The position numbers were made by a program, and so were the translations under genes. Shown one piece after another: positions 25,715-33,984 of a stretch of DNA of 64,000 nt. This DNA comes from CAVUMR01 sp963742715 (lineage in GTDB: Bacteria > Actinomycetota > Actinomycetes > Mycobacteriales > Micromonosporaceae): NCBI GenBank assembly GCA_963742715.1, contig CAVUMR010000003.1, positions 806,001 through 870,000 of the forward strand. The letters are read 5' to 3'. Each line of letters opens with the position of its first letter. Positions within the stretch are counted from its first letter, which is position 1. The notes under the pieces are model-generated. The model worked only from the letters and a program-made list of their open reading frames with translations, was not told the origin of the DNA and ran no database searches.

Positions 25715-25887
25715 GGACCAGTGCGAGAGGCGGGCACTGGCAACCCGTGCCCAACGAGCCGGATGTCGTTGGCGAACCTCGACGACGCCCGGTTCGTCCC
25801 GAAGTCCGGCCGGGTCCTGTCGATCTTGCCCAGCCGGAGTCCGATGGCGGCGCGTGATCGGCAGGACGCGGCCTGGGCGCCGCCTAG

Positions 25888-26997
25888 GTGTTGTGACCCG
25901 GGACGTTGTTGACGTCGGTCAGGCGGTGAGCCGGCTGATGGGTGGTTGTCCGCCGAGGGCGGAGTGGCCGCGTCGAGTGTTGTAGAAGGTCAGGAATCTG
26001 TCGAGGGCGCGGTGGCGGGCGGTGTTGCTGGTCCAGGCTCGGGCGTAGGCCCATTCGCGGAGCAGGGTGCGGTTGAATCGTTCGGCTTTGCCGTTGGTCC
26101 ACGGGCAGCCGGGTTTGGTGAAGCGGCGTTTGAGCTGCCAGGCCGAGCAGACCCAGCCCCAGTCGGTACCGCGTCGGTAGACCATGGCGTTGTCGGTGAG
26201 CACGCGGCGGACCCGGACACCGTGCTGGGTGGCGAACCAGGCCAGTGCCCGGTGCAGGAACCCTGCGCAGGTGTGGTCGCGTTCGTCGGGCAGGGCTTCG
26301 CTGTAGGCCAGCCGGGTGTGGTCGTCGATGGCGGTGTGCACGTAGTCGTAGCCGGTCTTGGTGTTCTTGTGCCGGTGGGCTACTGAGACCGCCGTGTCGC
26401 GGCCGTGGAGCCGCCACCCTCCGCCGGGCGGGATCCGGCCGAGTTTCTTGACGTCGACGTGGACCAGGTCGCCGGGCTGTGGGTGTTCGTACCGGTTCGC
26501 GCTGCGGGGCGCGCTGCGGACCGGCTGCCCGGTGATCGGGTCGACCGTGGCCAGGTGCGCCACCCGGTGGCGGGCCAGGATCCGCCCGACCGTCGAGGGA
26601 CACAGGCCCAGCTCGGCGGCGAGCACCACCGCGCCGCGGCGGCGCCGCCGCCGGGTGGCCAGCACCCGCTTCTCCACCCGCGCCGGGGTCCGGTTCGGGG
26701 TGTGCCGGGGCCGCGAGGACCGGTCGACCAACCCGGCCGGCCCGGCCTCGGCGTGCCGGCGTAGCCACTTGTAGACCGTGGCGCGGGAGATGCCCAGTTG
26801 CTCGGCCACCCAGGCCGGCGGCCACCCCGCCGCGACACGTTGCACGATCAGATTGCGGGCGAACAGGTTCGTACGGGCGTTAACGTGAGCCACGAGGACC
26901 TCCGCGGTGGGAGCAGATGCCAGACACATCCACTCCGCCCGGAGGTCCTCCCCACTTCAACCCGCCACGCCGTCAACAACCTCCTGGGTTACTACAC
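25888..26997 (-). mobile_element. Complete IS481-family insertion sequence
   Basis: An 1110-bp element bounded by 26-bp imperfect inverted repeats (22 of 26 match; GTGTTGTGACCC.. left, GTGTAGTAACCC.. right) and flanked by CTAG at 25884-25887 and 26998-27001. CTAG is the target duplicated by IS481-type elements. One intact transposase gene fills it. The clean ends and intact gene suggest a recent insertion. Confidence 0.93.
25919..26893 (-). CDS. IS481-family DDE transposase
   Basis: A 324-residue transposase. The N-terminus has a helix-turn-helix (WVAEQLGISRATVYKWLRRH) and a second DNA-binding helix region (GLCPSTVGRILARH). The integrase core holds the DDE triad: Asp in LVHVDVKKLG, Asp in VLTDNAMVY, Glu in GKAERFNRTL. 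I start at GTG 26893 because GGAGG lies five bases upstream; the open frame runs back to 26929. It appears intact. Confidence 0.92.
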   Translation of the reverse strand: MAHVNARTNLFARNLIVQRVAAGWPPAWVAEQLGISRATVYKWLRRHAEAGPAGLVDRSSRPRHTPNRTPARVEKRVLATRRRRRRGAVVLAAELGLCPSTVGRILARHRVAHLATVDPITGQPVRSAPRSANRYEHPQPGDLVHVDVKKLGRIPPGGGWRLHGRDTAVSVAHRHKNTKTGYDYVHTAIDDHTRLAYSEALPDERDHTCAGFLHRALAWFATQHGVRVRRVLTDNAMVYRRGTDWGWVCSAWQLKRRFTKPGCPWTNGKAERFNRTLLREWAYARAWTSNTARHRALDRFLTFYNTRRGHSALGGQPPISRLTA

Positions 26998-26998
26998 C

Positions 26999-27004
26999 TA
27001 GGCT
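26999..27004 (+). promoter_or_regulatory. -10 box rebuilt at the IS edge
   Basis: TAGGCT, six bases before GTG 27011. Its first three bases are part of the duplicated CTAG target, so the IS removed upstream promoter DNA but left this box intact. Confidence 0.45.
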
Positions 27005-27010
27005 CCGGTC

Positions 27011-28123
27011 GTGGAACTCGCACGCACCGCGTCGCCCGCCGCCCGGGCCGGACTGGCCGGGGCGCTCGCGGCCGGGTTGGTGCTGGTCGGCTGGTTCGCG
27101 GCCGGGGTGGTCGGCTGGCTGGACTGGCGACCGGACTATGGCGCCGGCGCGGACGACCTGTGGCAGCAGAACCTCACCGCGCACGGTTGGGTGGTGGCGA
27201 CCGGGGTCGCGCTCGCCGCCGTGCTCGCGGTCCGGAGCCGGGTGCCAGGTGCGGCCCGCCCGGCCACCCCTGACGCCGCCCGGGTCGCGCCCGGCGCTGG
27301 TTCGCGCTTCGTCACCCCCGGCGCTGGTTCGCGTTTTGTCACCCCCGGCGCCGTCGCGGGCGGGCTGGTCGCCGCGCTCGGCCTGAGCGGCTGGACGGCC
27401 GGTCATTTCGGGTACGACCCGGGAGGTCAGCTCTATCTGATGGCGGTGTTCGCCGCAGCGGTCGGCGGAGGTGCCGCACTGCTCGCCGCCCGGTCGGCCG
27501 GCGGTTTGCCTGGTGTACTCACGTCAGCGCTGCTGACCTGGGCATTCGCACTGTTCGACCCGCTGAACGTGGCATTCGTCGAGCAGCCTGGCGTACCGGC
27601 GTTCGCGGCACCTGCGATCTGCACGGGGGTACCGGCCGTGGTCGCGGTACTGGTCGCGATGCGCGCCGGTGCCGGGTGGCCGACAGCCTTCCTCGGCAGC
27701 CTGGCCGCTCCGGTGCTGCTGCTCGCCGCGTACCGGTTCGCCGGCCCGGACGGTGGCGACCACCTCGGCCAGCTCCAGCCGTACTCGTACGTGCACGTGG
27801 TGGTGCCGCTGGTGGTACTCGGTACCGCCCTGCTCGGCTCGCGCGTCGGGCCGCGGTACGGCGTGTCGCCGCACGGTGTGCGGGACACCTGGCGCGGCAT
27901 TCCCGCTGGTACCCGCCGCACCTGCGTGATCTTCGCCGTGCTCGTCGGCGGGCTGGTGGTACTGACCACCGACCGGTTCGAGCTGGACCGGCAGTACAAC
28001 GTCTCGTTCGCCGCGCAGACCGTCACCTGGATCGTGGCCGCGGTCGGCGGGGTACTGGCCTGGCTCGCTGCCGCGGTCGCCGTGTCGTACGAGCTGGGGT
28101 CAGCCCCCGACCGCTCGGCGTAG
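27011..28123 (+). CDS. Polytopic membrane protein of unknown function
   Basis: A 370-residue hydrophobic protein with roughly eight to nine membrane segments separated by short loops (for example LAGALAAGLVLVGWFAAG, VATGVALAAVLAV, CVIFAVLVGGLVVL). A soluble loop near residues 94-112 contains the nine-residue repeat GAGSRFVTP twice. I do not recognise the family and see no catalytic or binding motif. GTG 27011 lies right next to the IS; its mRNA would be leaderless. Its 3' end overlaps a convergent gene remnant by 24 bp. Confidence 0.75.
   Translation: MELARTASPAARAGLAGALAAGLVLVGWFAAGVVGWLDWRPDYGAGADDLWQQNLTAHGWVVATGVALAAVLAVRSRVPGAARPATPDAARVAPGAGSRFVTPGAGSRFVTPGAVAGGLVAALGLSGWTAGHFGYDPGGQLYLMAVFAAAVGGGAALLAARSAGGLPGVLTSALLTWAFALFDPLNVAFVEQPGVPAFAAPAICTGVPAVVAVLVAMRAGAGWPTAFLGSLAAPVLLLAAYRFAGPDGGDHLGQLQPYSYVHVVVPLVVLGTALLGSRVGPRYGVSPHGVRDTWRGIPAGTRRTCVIFAVLVGGLVVLTTDRFELDRQYNVSFAAQTVTWIVAAVGGVLAWLAAAVAVSYELGSAPDRSA
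27290..27343 (+). repeat. 27-bp coding tandem duplication
   Basis: Two near-identical 27-bp units (27290-27316, 27317-27343) encode GAGSRFVTP twice; a partial third unit begins after them. The few differences are mostly silent, so the duplication is fairly recent. Confidence 0.75.
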
Positions 28124-28217
28124 ATCCTTCATCAACAGCAGCAGGTGCATTGGGTCGGTCGGGCTCGGCTCGAACTTCGCCAGCCGCAGGTAGAAGTCGC
28201 GGGCTGAGCTGATCTAT
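28100..28217 (-). pseudogene. C-terminal remnant of an unidentified gene
   Basis: A minus-strand frame ending in TGA at 28100-28102 encodes a convincing C-terminus (SARDFYLRLAKFEPSPTD, PMHLLLLMKDLRRAVGG) with high third-position GC. It is cut upstream by an in-frame TAG exactly where the lower-GC patch begins, and has no usable start. I do not recognise the family. Confidence 0.5.
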
Positions 28218-28470
28218 TGGGTTCAGACCTATTCGGAGCCGAATATCAACGCAATTCACGTGTCACGGTTTCCGACTGGCCTCAACAGCAAGGCAAAGGC
28301 GACCTGCGTAGTAAGCACCACGGAAGCAACAAATTGATCCGCCAACAGGGCGCCGAGTCCCCCAAGCAAAAGGGCCAGTAATTGTAAGTGAGATGTCCGT
28401 AGTGAGGCCCGGTACCGGATTCGCATTCCTAGCATAAGCGTGACCGTCACCCGGTCACCGGCATAGCCGG
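28218..28470. other. Lower-GC patch of foreign or decayed DNA
   Basis: By hand count 28211-28440 is about 53% GC, far below the surrounding DNA. It carries the perfect palindrome TATTCGG-AG-CCGAATA (28230-28245), one small open frame with TTA codons, and near its right end the palindromes GTGACCGTCAC and CCGGTCACCGG. It abuts a truncated gene. No transposase or att-like repeat is visible. Confidence 0.6.
28256..28450 (-). CDS. Possible small membrane protein in the low-GC patch
   Basis: A 64-residue frame with a basic N-terminus (MRIRYRASLRTSHL) and a long hydrophobic stretch (LQLLALLLGGLGALLADQ, then VASVVLTTQVAFALLL), perhaps two helices. Codon use is unlike the neighbours and includes two TTA codons. 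GTG 28450 has no ribosome binding site; an ATG lies five codons later. It may be an acquired gene or a remnant. Confidence 0.35.
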   Translation of the reverse strand: MTVTLMLGMRIRYRASLRTSHLQLLALLLGGLGALLADQFVASVVLTTQVAFALLLRPVGNRDT

Positions 28471-29355
28471 TCAGGACGCGGCGATATCCCGGTTGCCCAT
28501 GCTGGTACGACCGAACGAGCGGCCGAGCGCCCGTACCTGCTCCTCCAGCACCGGTACCGTCTGCGCGGCTTGCCGACGGATGAGCGCCTCACCGATGCGG
28601 CCGGTCGTGACGGTACGAAGCGCCTGCACGAGTGCGAGTCCACGGGGTACGTACACCCGTCGGCGCCGCCGCCGGATCGCGTCCACCAGTGCACTCGCGC
28701 ATTCGTCCACAGTGGACGTCTTGCTGAGCGGCCACGGCAGCCGCGGCAGCAACTGGCGGAACGCGTCGAGTTCGGTGGACACGTCGCGCACCAGGTCGGT
28801 GTCGATCCAGCCCGGATGGGCGGTACCGACAGCCACTCCCCGGTGCGCCACCTCCAACCGGAGCGCGTTGCCGAACTGTTCGACTCCAGCTTTGGACGCG
28901 CAGTACGCCGCCATCCCCGGCAGCACGGTGAACGCGGCCGCCGAGGAGACCATCAGGCAGTAGCCGCGACTCTCGATGAGAAACGGGAGCGTCGCGCTGA
29001 CCGTACGCATGACGCCGATCAGGTTGACCTCGACGGTGCGCGCCAGCGCATCGGCCGGATTCACCGCGACGGTGCCGTTGTTCGCGATTCCCGCGTTCGC
29101 GACCACTACGTCGATCCGGCCGAAGTCGGCAATCGTGGCCGCGACCGCGGCGTCCAGCGCCGACTGGGAGGTGACGTCGCACTCGTATGACCGGTGTGGT
29201 GCGTCAAGCACCGTGGCCAACCGCGCCGGCTCCAGGCCGAGCAGCGCGACCCGTGCGCCGGCCGCGGCGGCGTGCCGCGCGGTGGCCTCGCCGATGCCGC
29301 GCGCCGCCCCGGTGACGAGGACGACGGCACCGTTGAGGGGCGGACGGTCAGCCAT
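28471..29355 (-). CDS. Short-chain dehydrogenase/reductase (SDR)
   Basis: A 294-residue classical SDR using NAD(P)H: Rossmann loop TGAARGIGEA, structural NAG in VVANAGIANNG, catalytic Ser in MVSSAAAF and YCASKAG as the Tyr-X3-Lys pair. The C-terminal ~90 residues exceed a minimal SDR and are basic, as in lipid-linked SDRs. ATG 29355 overlaps the acyl-CoA ligase stop by eight bases, so the two are coupled. Likely role: oxidation or reduction of an acyl or hydroxy-lipid intermediate. Confidence 0.88.
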   Translation of the reverse strand: MADRPPLNGAVVLVTGAARGIGEATARHAAAAGARVALLGLEPARLATVLDAPHRSYECDVTSQSALDAAVAATIADFGRIDVVVANAGIANNGTVAVNPADALARTVEVNLIGVMRTVSATLPFLIESRGYCLMVSSAAAFTVLPGMAAYCASKAGVEQFGNALRLEVAHRGVAVGTAHPGWIDTDLVRDVSTELDAFRQLLPRLPWPLSKTSTVDECASALVDAIRRRRRRVYVPRGLALVQALRTVTTGRIGEALIRRQAAQTVPVLEEQVRALGRSFGRTSMGNRDIAAS

Positions 29356-31132
29356 ACAGCCCCTCGACCTCCTCCTCGTACTCCTCGAGGATCTTCCGCC
29401 GGATCGGCTTCGCGGATGGTGTGAGCAGCCCGTTCTCCTCGGTGAAGTCCTCGTCGAGAATCCGGAACCGGCGGATCGACTCGGCCCGGGACACCCGCGC
29501 GTTCGCCCGGTCGACCGCCTGCTGGACCTCGGCGGTCACCTCGGTCTCCGACATGTCCGACGGAACGGCACTGCGGTCGAGGGTGATCAACGCGCTGACG
29601 TACGGCCGGTTGTCGCCGACCACCACGCACTGGCTGACCAGCCCGTGCCCGCGTACCACGTCTTCGAGCACCGCCGGCGCGACGTTCTTGCCGCCGCTGG
29701 TGACGATGATGTCCTTGGCCCGGCCGGTGACGCTCAGGTACCCGTCCTCGTCGAGCGAGCCGAGGTCGCCGGTACGCAGCCAGCCGTCCTGGAAGATCCC
29801 GGCGGGGCCGCCGCCGAAGTACCCGCGGAACACCTGACCGCCCCGGACCAGGATCTCGCCGTCGTCCGCGATCCTGACCGAGGTACCGGGCAACGGCCGG
29901 CCGACCGTGCCGAAGCGGGTGCGGTGCGGTGGGTTCACGGTGACCGCGGCGGTTGTCTCGGTCATCCCGTACCCCTCGAAAATGAGGATTCCGGCACCGG
30001 CGAAGAACAACGCCAGCTCCCGCCCGAGCGGCGACCCGCCGGAGATGGCGTACCGCACCCGGCCACCCATGGCCGCCCGGATCCGCCGGTACACCAGCAG
30101 GTCGAAGATCGTGTGGGCGAGCCGCAACCGCCAGCCGACCCGCGGCCGCAACACCAGCCGATCGTCCGGCGTCGCAAAGGCCTGTGCCTCCCACAGTTCG
30201 GCGTACCGGATCGCGACCCGCTGCGCCCGGTCGAACACGTCGGCGCGCCCGCGCGCGGCGGCGGTCGCCCGTGCGGTGTTGAAGACCTTCTCGAAGAAGT
30301 ACGGCACGGCCAGCAGGAACGTGGGGCGGAACGAGGTGAGGTCGGGCAGCAGGTCGGCCGGGCGCAGGCTCGGGGCGTGCCCGAGCGTCACCCCGGCCCG
30401 TACGCAGGCCACCTGCACCATCCGGCCGAAGCTGTGCGCCAGCGGCAGGAACAGCAGCGTGGACGCGGGCAGCCGGGACACCGACTGGAACATCGGGTAC
30501 AGCAGCTTCGACGCGTTGTCGGCCTCGGCGGCGAAGTTCGCGTGGGTCAGCACGCAGCCCTTGGGCCGCCCGGTCGTGCCGGAGGTGTAGATGATCGTGG
30601 CCGGGTCGTCCGGCGACACCGCGGCCCGCCGCCGGTGCACCTCGTCGTCGGGGACGTCCGCGCCGGCCGCCACCAGGCACGAGACCGCCCCGCCGGACAG
30701 CTCCCAGACCCGGTCCGGGTCGGTGATCGTCGGCCGCACCATCGTGGTCTCGGACAGGCTCTCCGTCACGCAGGCCACCGCGCCGGAGTCGGTGAGGACC
30801 TGCTCGACCTGCTCGATCGACGACGTCGGATAGATCGGCACCACCAGGGCGCCGATGGTCCAGGCGGCGTAGTCGAACAGGGTCCACTCGTAGCGGGTCC
30901 GGGACATCACCGCGATCCGGTCGCCGGGCGCGATGCCCCGCGCGATCAGTCCGCGGGCCAGCGCGAGCACCTCGTCGCGGAACTCGGCCGCGCTCACGTC
31001 CAGCCAGTCGTCGTCCACCTTGCGGCGGAACAGCGGCAGCTCCGGGTCGTCGGTGCCGATGGCGAACACAGTGTCCGCCAGGCCGCCGCTGGTCAGCGGC
31101 GGCGACAGCCGGGGGACGGAGTACTCGTTCAG
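29348..31132 (-). CDS. Long-chain acyl-CoA synthetase (FadD-like), probable CTG start
   Basis: A 594-residue AMP-forming ligase that activates fatty acids. Motifs: YTSGTTGRPKG, the long-chain-type FLPLAHSFGRM segment, EGYGMTETTA and RTGDLGSLDEDGY. The first canonical start is GTG 31069, but 21 family-like codons precede it (NEYSVPRLSPP). They can be included only from CTG 31132, which overlaps the thiolase TGA as CTGA and has TGGAG eight bases upstream. This mirrors the ATGA/GTGA overlaps elsewhere here. I therefore place the start at CTG; GTG 31069 is the conservative alternative. Confidence 0.85.
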   Translation of the reverse strand: MNEYSVPRLSPPLTSGGLADTVFAIGTDDPELPLFRRKVDDDWLDVSAAEFRDEVLALARGLIARGIAPGDRIAVMSRTRYEWTLFDYAAWTIGALVVPIYPTSSIEQVEQVLTDSGAVACVTESLSETTMVRPTITDPDRVWELSGGAVSCLVAAGADVPDDEVHRRRAAVSPDDPATIIYTSGTTGRPKGCVLTHANFAAEADNASKLLYPMFQSVSRLPASTLLFLPLAHSFGRMVQVACVRAGVTLGHAPSLRPADLLPDLTSFRPTFLLAVPYFFEKVFNTARATAAARGRADVFDRAQRVAIRYAELWEAQAFATPDDRLVLRPRVGWRLRLAHTIFDLLVYRRIRAAMGGRVRYAISGGSPLGRELALFFAGAGILIFEGYGMTETTAAVTVNPPHRTRFGTVGRPLPGTSVRIADDGEILVRGGQVFRGYFGGGPAGIFQDGWLRTGDLGSLDEDGYLSVTGRAKDIIVTSGGKNVAPAVLEDVVRGHGLVSQCVVVGDNRPYVSALITLDRSAVPSDMSETEVTAEVQQAVDRANARVSRAESIRRFRILDEDFTEENGLLTPSAKPIRRKILEEYEEEVEGLYG

Positions 31133-32415
31133 CGTGGTTTCTCCAGGATCGCTACCGCGCCCTGCCCGCCGGCGGCGCAGATCGACACGAGGCCGCGACC
31201 GCCGCCCTGCTCGTGCAGCAGCTTGGCCAGGGTCGCGACGATCCGGCCACCGGTCGCCGCGAACGGATGGCCGACCGCGAGCGACGAGCCGACGGCGTTC
31301 AGCTTGGCCCGGTCCACCGGCCCCAATGGCTCGTCGCGGCCGAGCCGGTCCGCGCAGAACTCGGGGTCCTCCCAGGCCTTGAGCGTGGCCAGCACCTGCG
31401 AGGCGAACGCCTCGTGCAGCTCGTACCGGTCGAAGTCACCGAGCTTGAGGCCGGCCCGGTCGAGCAGTCTGGGCACCGCGTACACCGGCGCGGTGAGCAG
31501 CCCGTCGTCCCCGTCGACGAAGTCGACCGCGGCGGTCTGGCTGTCCCCGAAGTAGGCCAGGATCTCCAGCCCGTGCTCGCGGGCCCAGTCCTCGCTGGCC
31601 AGCAGCACGGTGGACGCGCCGTCGGTCAGCGGCGTCGAGTTGGCCGCGGTCATCGTGGCGTAGTCGTCCACGGCGAAAACGGGAGCGAGCTTCGTCAGTT
31701 TTTCGATCGAGGTGTCCGGCCGCAGGTTCTGGTCGCGCTCCAGCCCAAGATAGGGCGTCACAAGATCATCGAAGAACCCGCGGGTGTACGCCTCGGCGAG
31801 GCGCCGGTGGCTCTCCACCGCCAGCTCGTCCTGCTCAACGCGCCCGATGCCCCACCGCTGGGCGGTACGAGCCGCGTGCTCGCCCATGGACAGGCCGGTA
31901 CGCGGCTCCGCGTTGCGGGGGATCTCGGGTACGAGCTGTCCCGGCCGCAGCCGGCCGAGCGCGGCCAGCTTGCCGCCGAAACCGCGACTCTGCTGAGCCC
32001 GCAGCAGCAGCCTGCGCAGGTCGTCGTTGAGCGCTATCGGCGCGTCGCTGACGCTGTCCACGCCACCGGCGATACCGCAGTCGAGCTGGCCGAGCGCGAT
32101 CTTGTTCGCCACCGCGATGACGGCTTCCAGACCGGTCGCGCAGGCCTGCTGGATGTCGTACGCCGGAGTGCCGGAGTCCAGCCGGCTGCCGATCACGCAC
32201 TCGCGGGTCAGGTTGAAGTCGCGGCTGTGCTTGAGTACCGCGCCGGCTACCACTTCACCGAGGCGCTGACCAGCCAGGTCGTACCGGTCGACCAGCCCGT
32301 CCAGGGCCGCGGTCAACATCTCCTGGTTCGACGCGGTCGCGTACGCACCGCCGGCGCGGGCGAACGGGATGCGGTTGCCTCCGATGATGCCGACCCGGCG
32401 TACCGCGGTACTCAT
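31129..32415 (-). CDS. Thiolase (acetyl-CoA acetyltransferase, FadA2-like)
   Basis: A 428-residue thiolase-family enzyme that cleaves 3-ketoacyl-CoA. The nucleophilic Cys lies in QQACATGLEA; His in HEAFASQVL and GHPFAATGGR; the second catalytic Cys in VSICAAGGQG. It is closest to the FadA2/FadI-type thiolases of trifunctional systems. ATG 32415 has GGAGGAG upstream. Divergent from the FabG4-like gene, the same arrangement as fadA2/fabG4 in mycobacteria. First gene of the thiolase-ligase-SDR operon. Confidence 0.92.
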   Translation of the reverse strand: MSTAVRRVGIIGGNRIPFARAGGAYATASNQEMLTAALDGLVDRYDLAGQRLGEVVAGAVLKHSRDFNLTRECVIGSRLDSGTPAYDIQQACATGLEAVIAVANKIALGQLDCGIAGGVDSVSDAPIALNDDLRRLLLRAQQSRGFGGKLAALGRLRPGQLVPEIPRNAEPRTGLSMGEHAARTAQRWGIGRVEQDELAVESHRRLAEAYTRGFFDDLVTPYLGLERDQNLRPDTSIEKLTKLAPVFAVDDYATMTAANSTPLTDGASTVLLASEDWAREHGLEILAYFGDSQTAAVDFVDGDDGLLTAPVYAVPRLLDRAGLKLGDFDRYELHEAFASQVLATLKAWEDPEFCADRLGRDEPLGPVDRAKLNAVGSSLAVGHPFAATGGRIVATLAKLLHEQGGGRGLVSICAAGGQGAVAILEKPR

Positions 32416-32596
32416 CGAGATCTCCTCCGACGCATGCTGGGGTCGGCTGCCCCAAGGGGTCAGCGCTGGGTGTCCGGTGCGGACCCAACGCATTCATGTC
32501 GAACCTATCCCGGTCTGAAACCTGTCCCGACCTGGAACCATCCATCAGCGCCCGGACCCCCGGTCCGGGTCGAACCGGACGCTACTCATCAGTATT

Positions 32597-32612
32597 CTTA
32601 CTCGCAAGTAAG
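32597..32612. promoter_or_regulatory. TetR operator copy 1
   Basis: CTTACT-CGCA-AGTAAG, a perfect palindrome in the thiolase-fabG4 divergent gap. It overlaps TATTCT (32593-32598), a candidate -10, and abuts the fabG4 ribosome binding site. Near-identical sites precede the TetR gene. Confidence 0.7.
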
Positions 32613-32622
32613 GAGGTGCCGC

Positions 32623-33984
32623 ATGCCTGATCGGTACCAGAAAATCGTCACCTCCGGTCCAGGCCGGTTCGTGGCCCGCCGGCTCGGGTTGCCGATGCCG
32701 GCCCCGCTGCGGCGCTACCGGTCGGGCGACCCGGAGGTTCCCGGGCCGGTGCTGATCGGCTCCCCCGCCAACGGCGACATCGGCTCAGCCAGTGACGGGC
32801 TGGTCAAGGCCGCGGCCGACGTGGTGACCGGAGCCGGCGCGGAGGTACTGACCGGCCCGACCGCCCACGGCGAGCCCGGCCCGCACGCATTGGTCTTTGA
32901 CGCAAGCACGATCACCGACCTCGATGGGTTGCGCGCGTTGTACGACTTTTTCCATCCGAATGTGCGATCTGTCCGGCGGAGCGGCCGGCTCGTCGTGCTC
33001 GGCCGGCCGCCGGAGTCCTGCGCCGAGCCCGAGCAGGCAATCGCGCAGCGGGCACTGGAGGGATTCGTCCGGTCGCTCGGCAAGGAGGCACGGGGCGGTA
33101 CCACCGCGCAACTGCTGTACGTCGAGGCGGGAGCCGAAGCCGGCATGGCGTCCACGCTGCGGTTCGTACTGTCGGCGAAGTCCGCGTACGTCTCCGGCCA
33201 GGTCATCCGGGTCGGTGCGGGCGCAGTGGCCGACGGCCTCGACTGGGGGCATCCTCTTGCCGGGAAGACAGCGCTGGTCACCGGCGCGGCCCGCGGCATC
33301 GGCGTGGAGATCGCGAAGGTGCTGGCCCGGGACGGCGCGAGGGTGATCTGCCTCGATCTGCCGGGCAGCGAGTCGCTGGCGCCGGTGGCCGCCGGGGTCG
33401 GCGGCGAGCCGCTGGAACTCGACATCGCGGCCGCCGACGGCCCGACCCGGCTGGCCGACGAGCTGGCAAACCGGCACGGCGGCATCGACATCGTGGTGCA
33501 CAACGCCGGCATCATCCGGGACCGCACGCTGGCCCGGATGGGCGAGGACAGGTGGGACAGCGTGCTCGCGGTCAACCTGGCCAGCCAGTACCGGATCAAC
33601 GGGGTGCTGGTCGAGCGCGACCTGCTCCGGCCGGGCGGCCGGATCGTGTCGCTGTCGTCGGTCAGCGGCATCGCCGGCAACGTCGGCCAGACCAACTACG
33701 CGACCAGCAAGGCCGGCGTGATCGGGCTGGTACAGGCGCTGGCGCCCGCGCTGGCCGAGCGCGGCGCGACGATCAACGCGATCGCGCCGGGCTTCATCGA
33801 GACCCGGCTGACCGCGCAGATCCCGGTGCTGATCCGGGAGGCCGGCCGGCGGATGAACAGCATGGCCCAGGGCGGGCTGCCGGTCGACGTGGCCGAAACG
33901 GTCGCCTGGCTGGCGCATCCCGGCTCCGCCGGGGTGACCGGTCAGGTCGTCCGGGTCTGCGGCCAGAGCCTGCTGGGGGCGTGA
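32623..33984 (+). CDS. FabG4-like high-molecular-weight 3-ketoacyl reductase
   Basis: A 453-residue fusion: an N-terminal flavodoxin-like domain lacking a cofactor motif (about 1-200, with ALEGFVRSLGKEARGG and SAKSAYVSGQVI), then a classical SDR (TGAARGIGVEIAKV, NAGIIRDRTL, SLSSVSGIAGN, YATSKAGVIG). Length, domain order and tail (VRVCGQSLLGA) match mycobacterial FabG4, which reduces 3-ketoacyl-CoA. ATG 32623 has AAGGAGG. It is coupled to the HtdX-like dehydratase and controlled by the TetR operator at its start. Confidence 0.9.
   Translation: MPDRYQKIVTSGPGRFVARRLGLPMPAPLRRYRSGDPEVPGPVLIGSPANGDIGSASDGLVKAAADVVTGAGAEVLTGPTAHGEPGPHALVFDASTITDLDGLRALYDFFHPNVRSVRRSGRLVVLGRPPESCAEPEQAIAQRALEGFVRSLGKEARGGTTAQLLYVEAGAEAGMASTLRFVLSAKSAYVSGQVIRVGAGAVADGLDWGHPLAGKTALVTGAARGIGVEIAKVLARDGARVICLDLPGSESLAPVAAGVGGEPLELDIAAADGPTRLADELANRHGGIDIVVHNAGIIRDRTLARMGEDRWDSVLAVNLASQYRINGVLVERDLLRPGGRIVSLSSVSGIAGNVGQTNYATSKAGVIGLVQALAPALAERGATINAIAPGFIETRLTAQIPVLIREAGRRMNSMAQGGLPVDVAETVAWLAHPGSAGVTGQVVRVCGQSLLGA

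Noticed and set aside
25760..25890. Possible coding remnant next to the IS (plus-strand MSLANLDDARFVPKSG, or the opposite strand)
   Set aside because: Both strands look mildly coding, but neither has a convincing start, ribosome binding site or known family.
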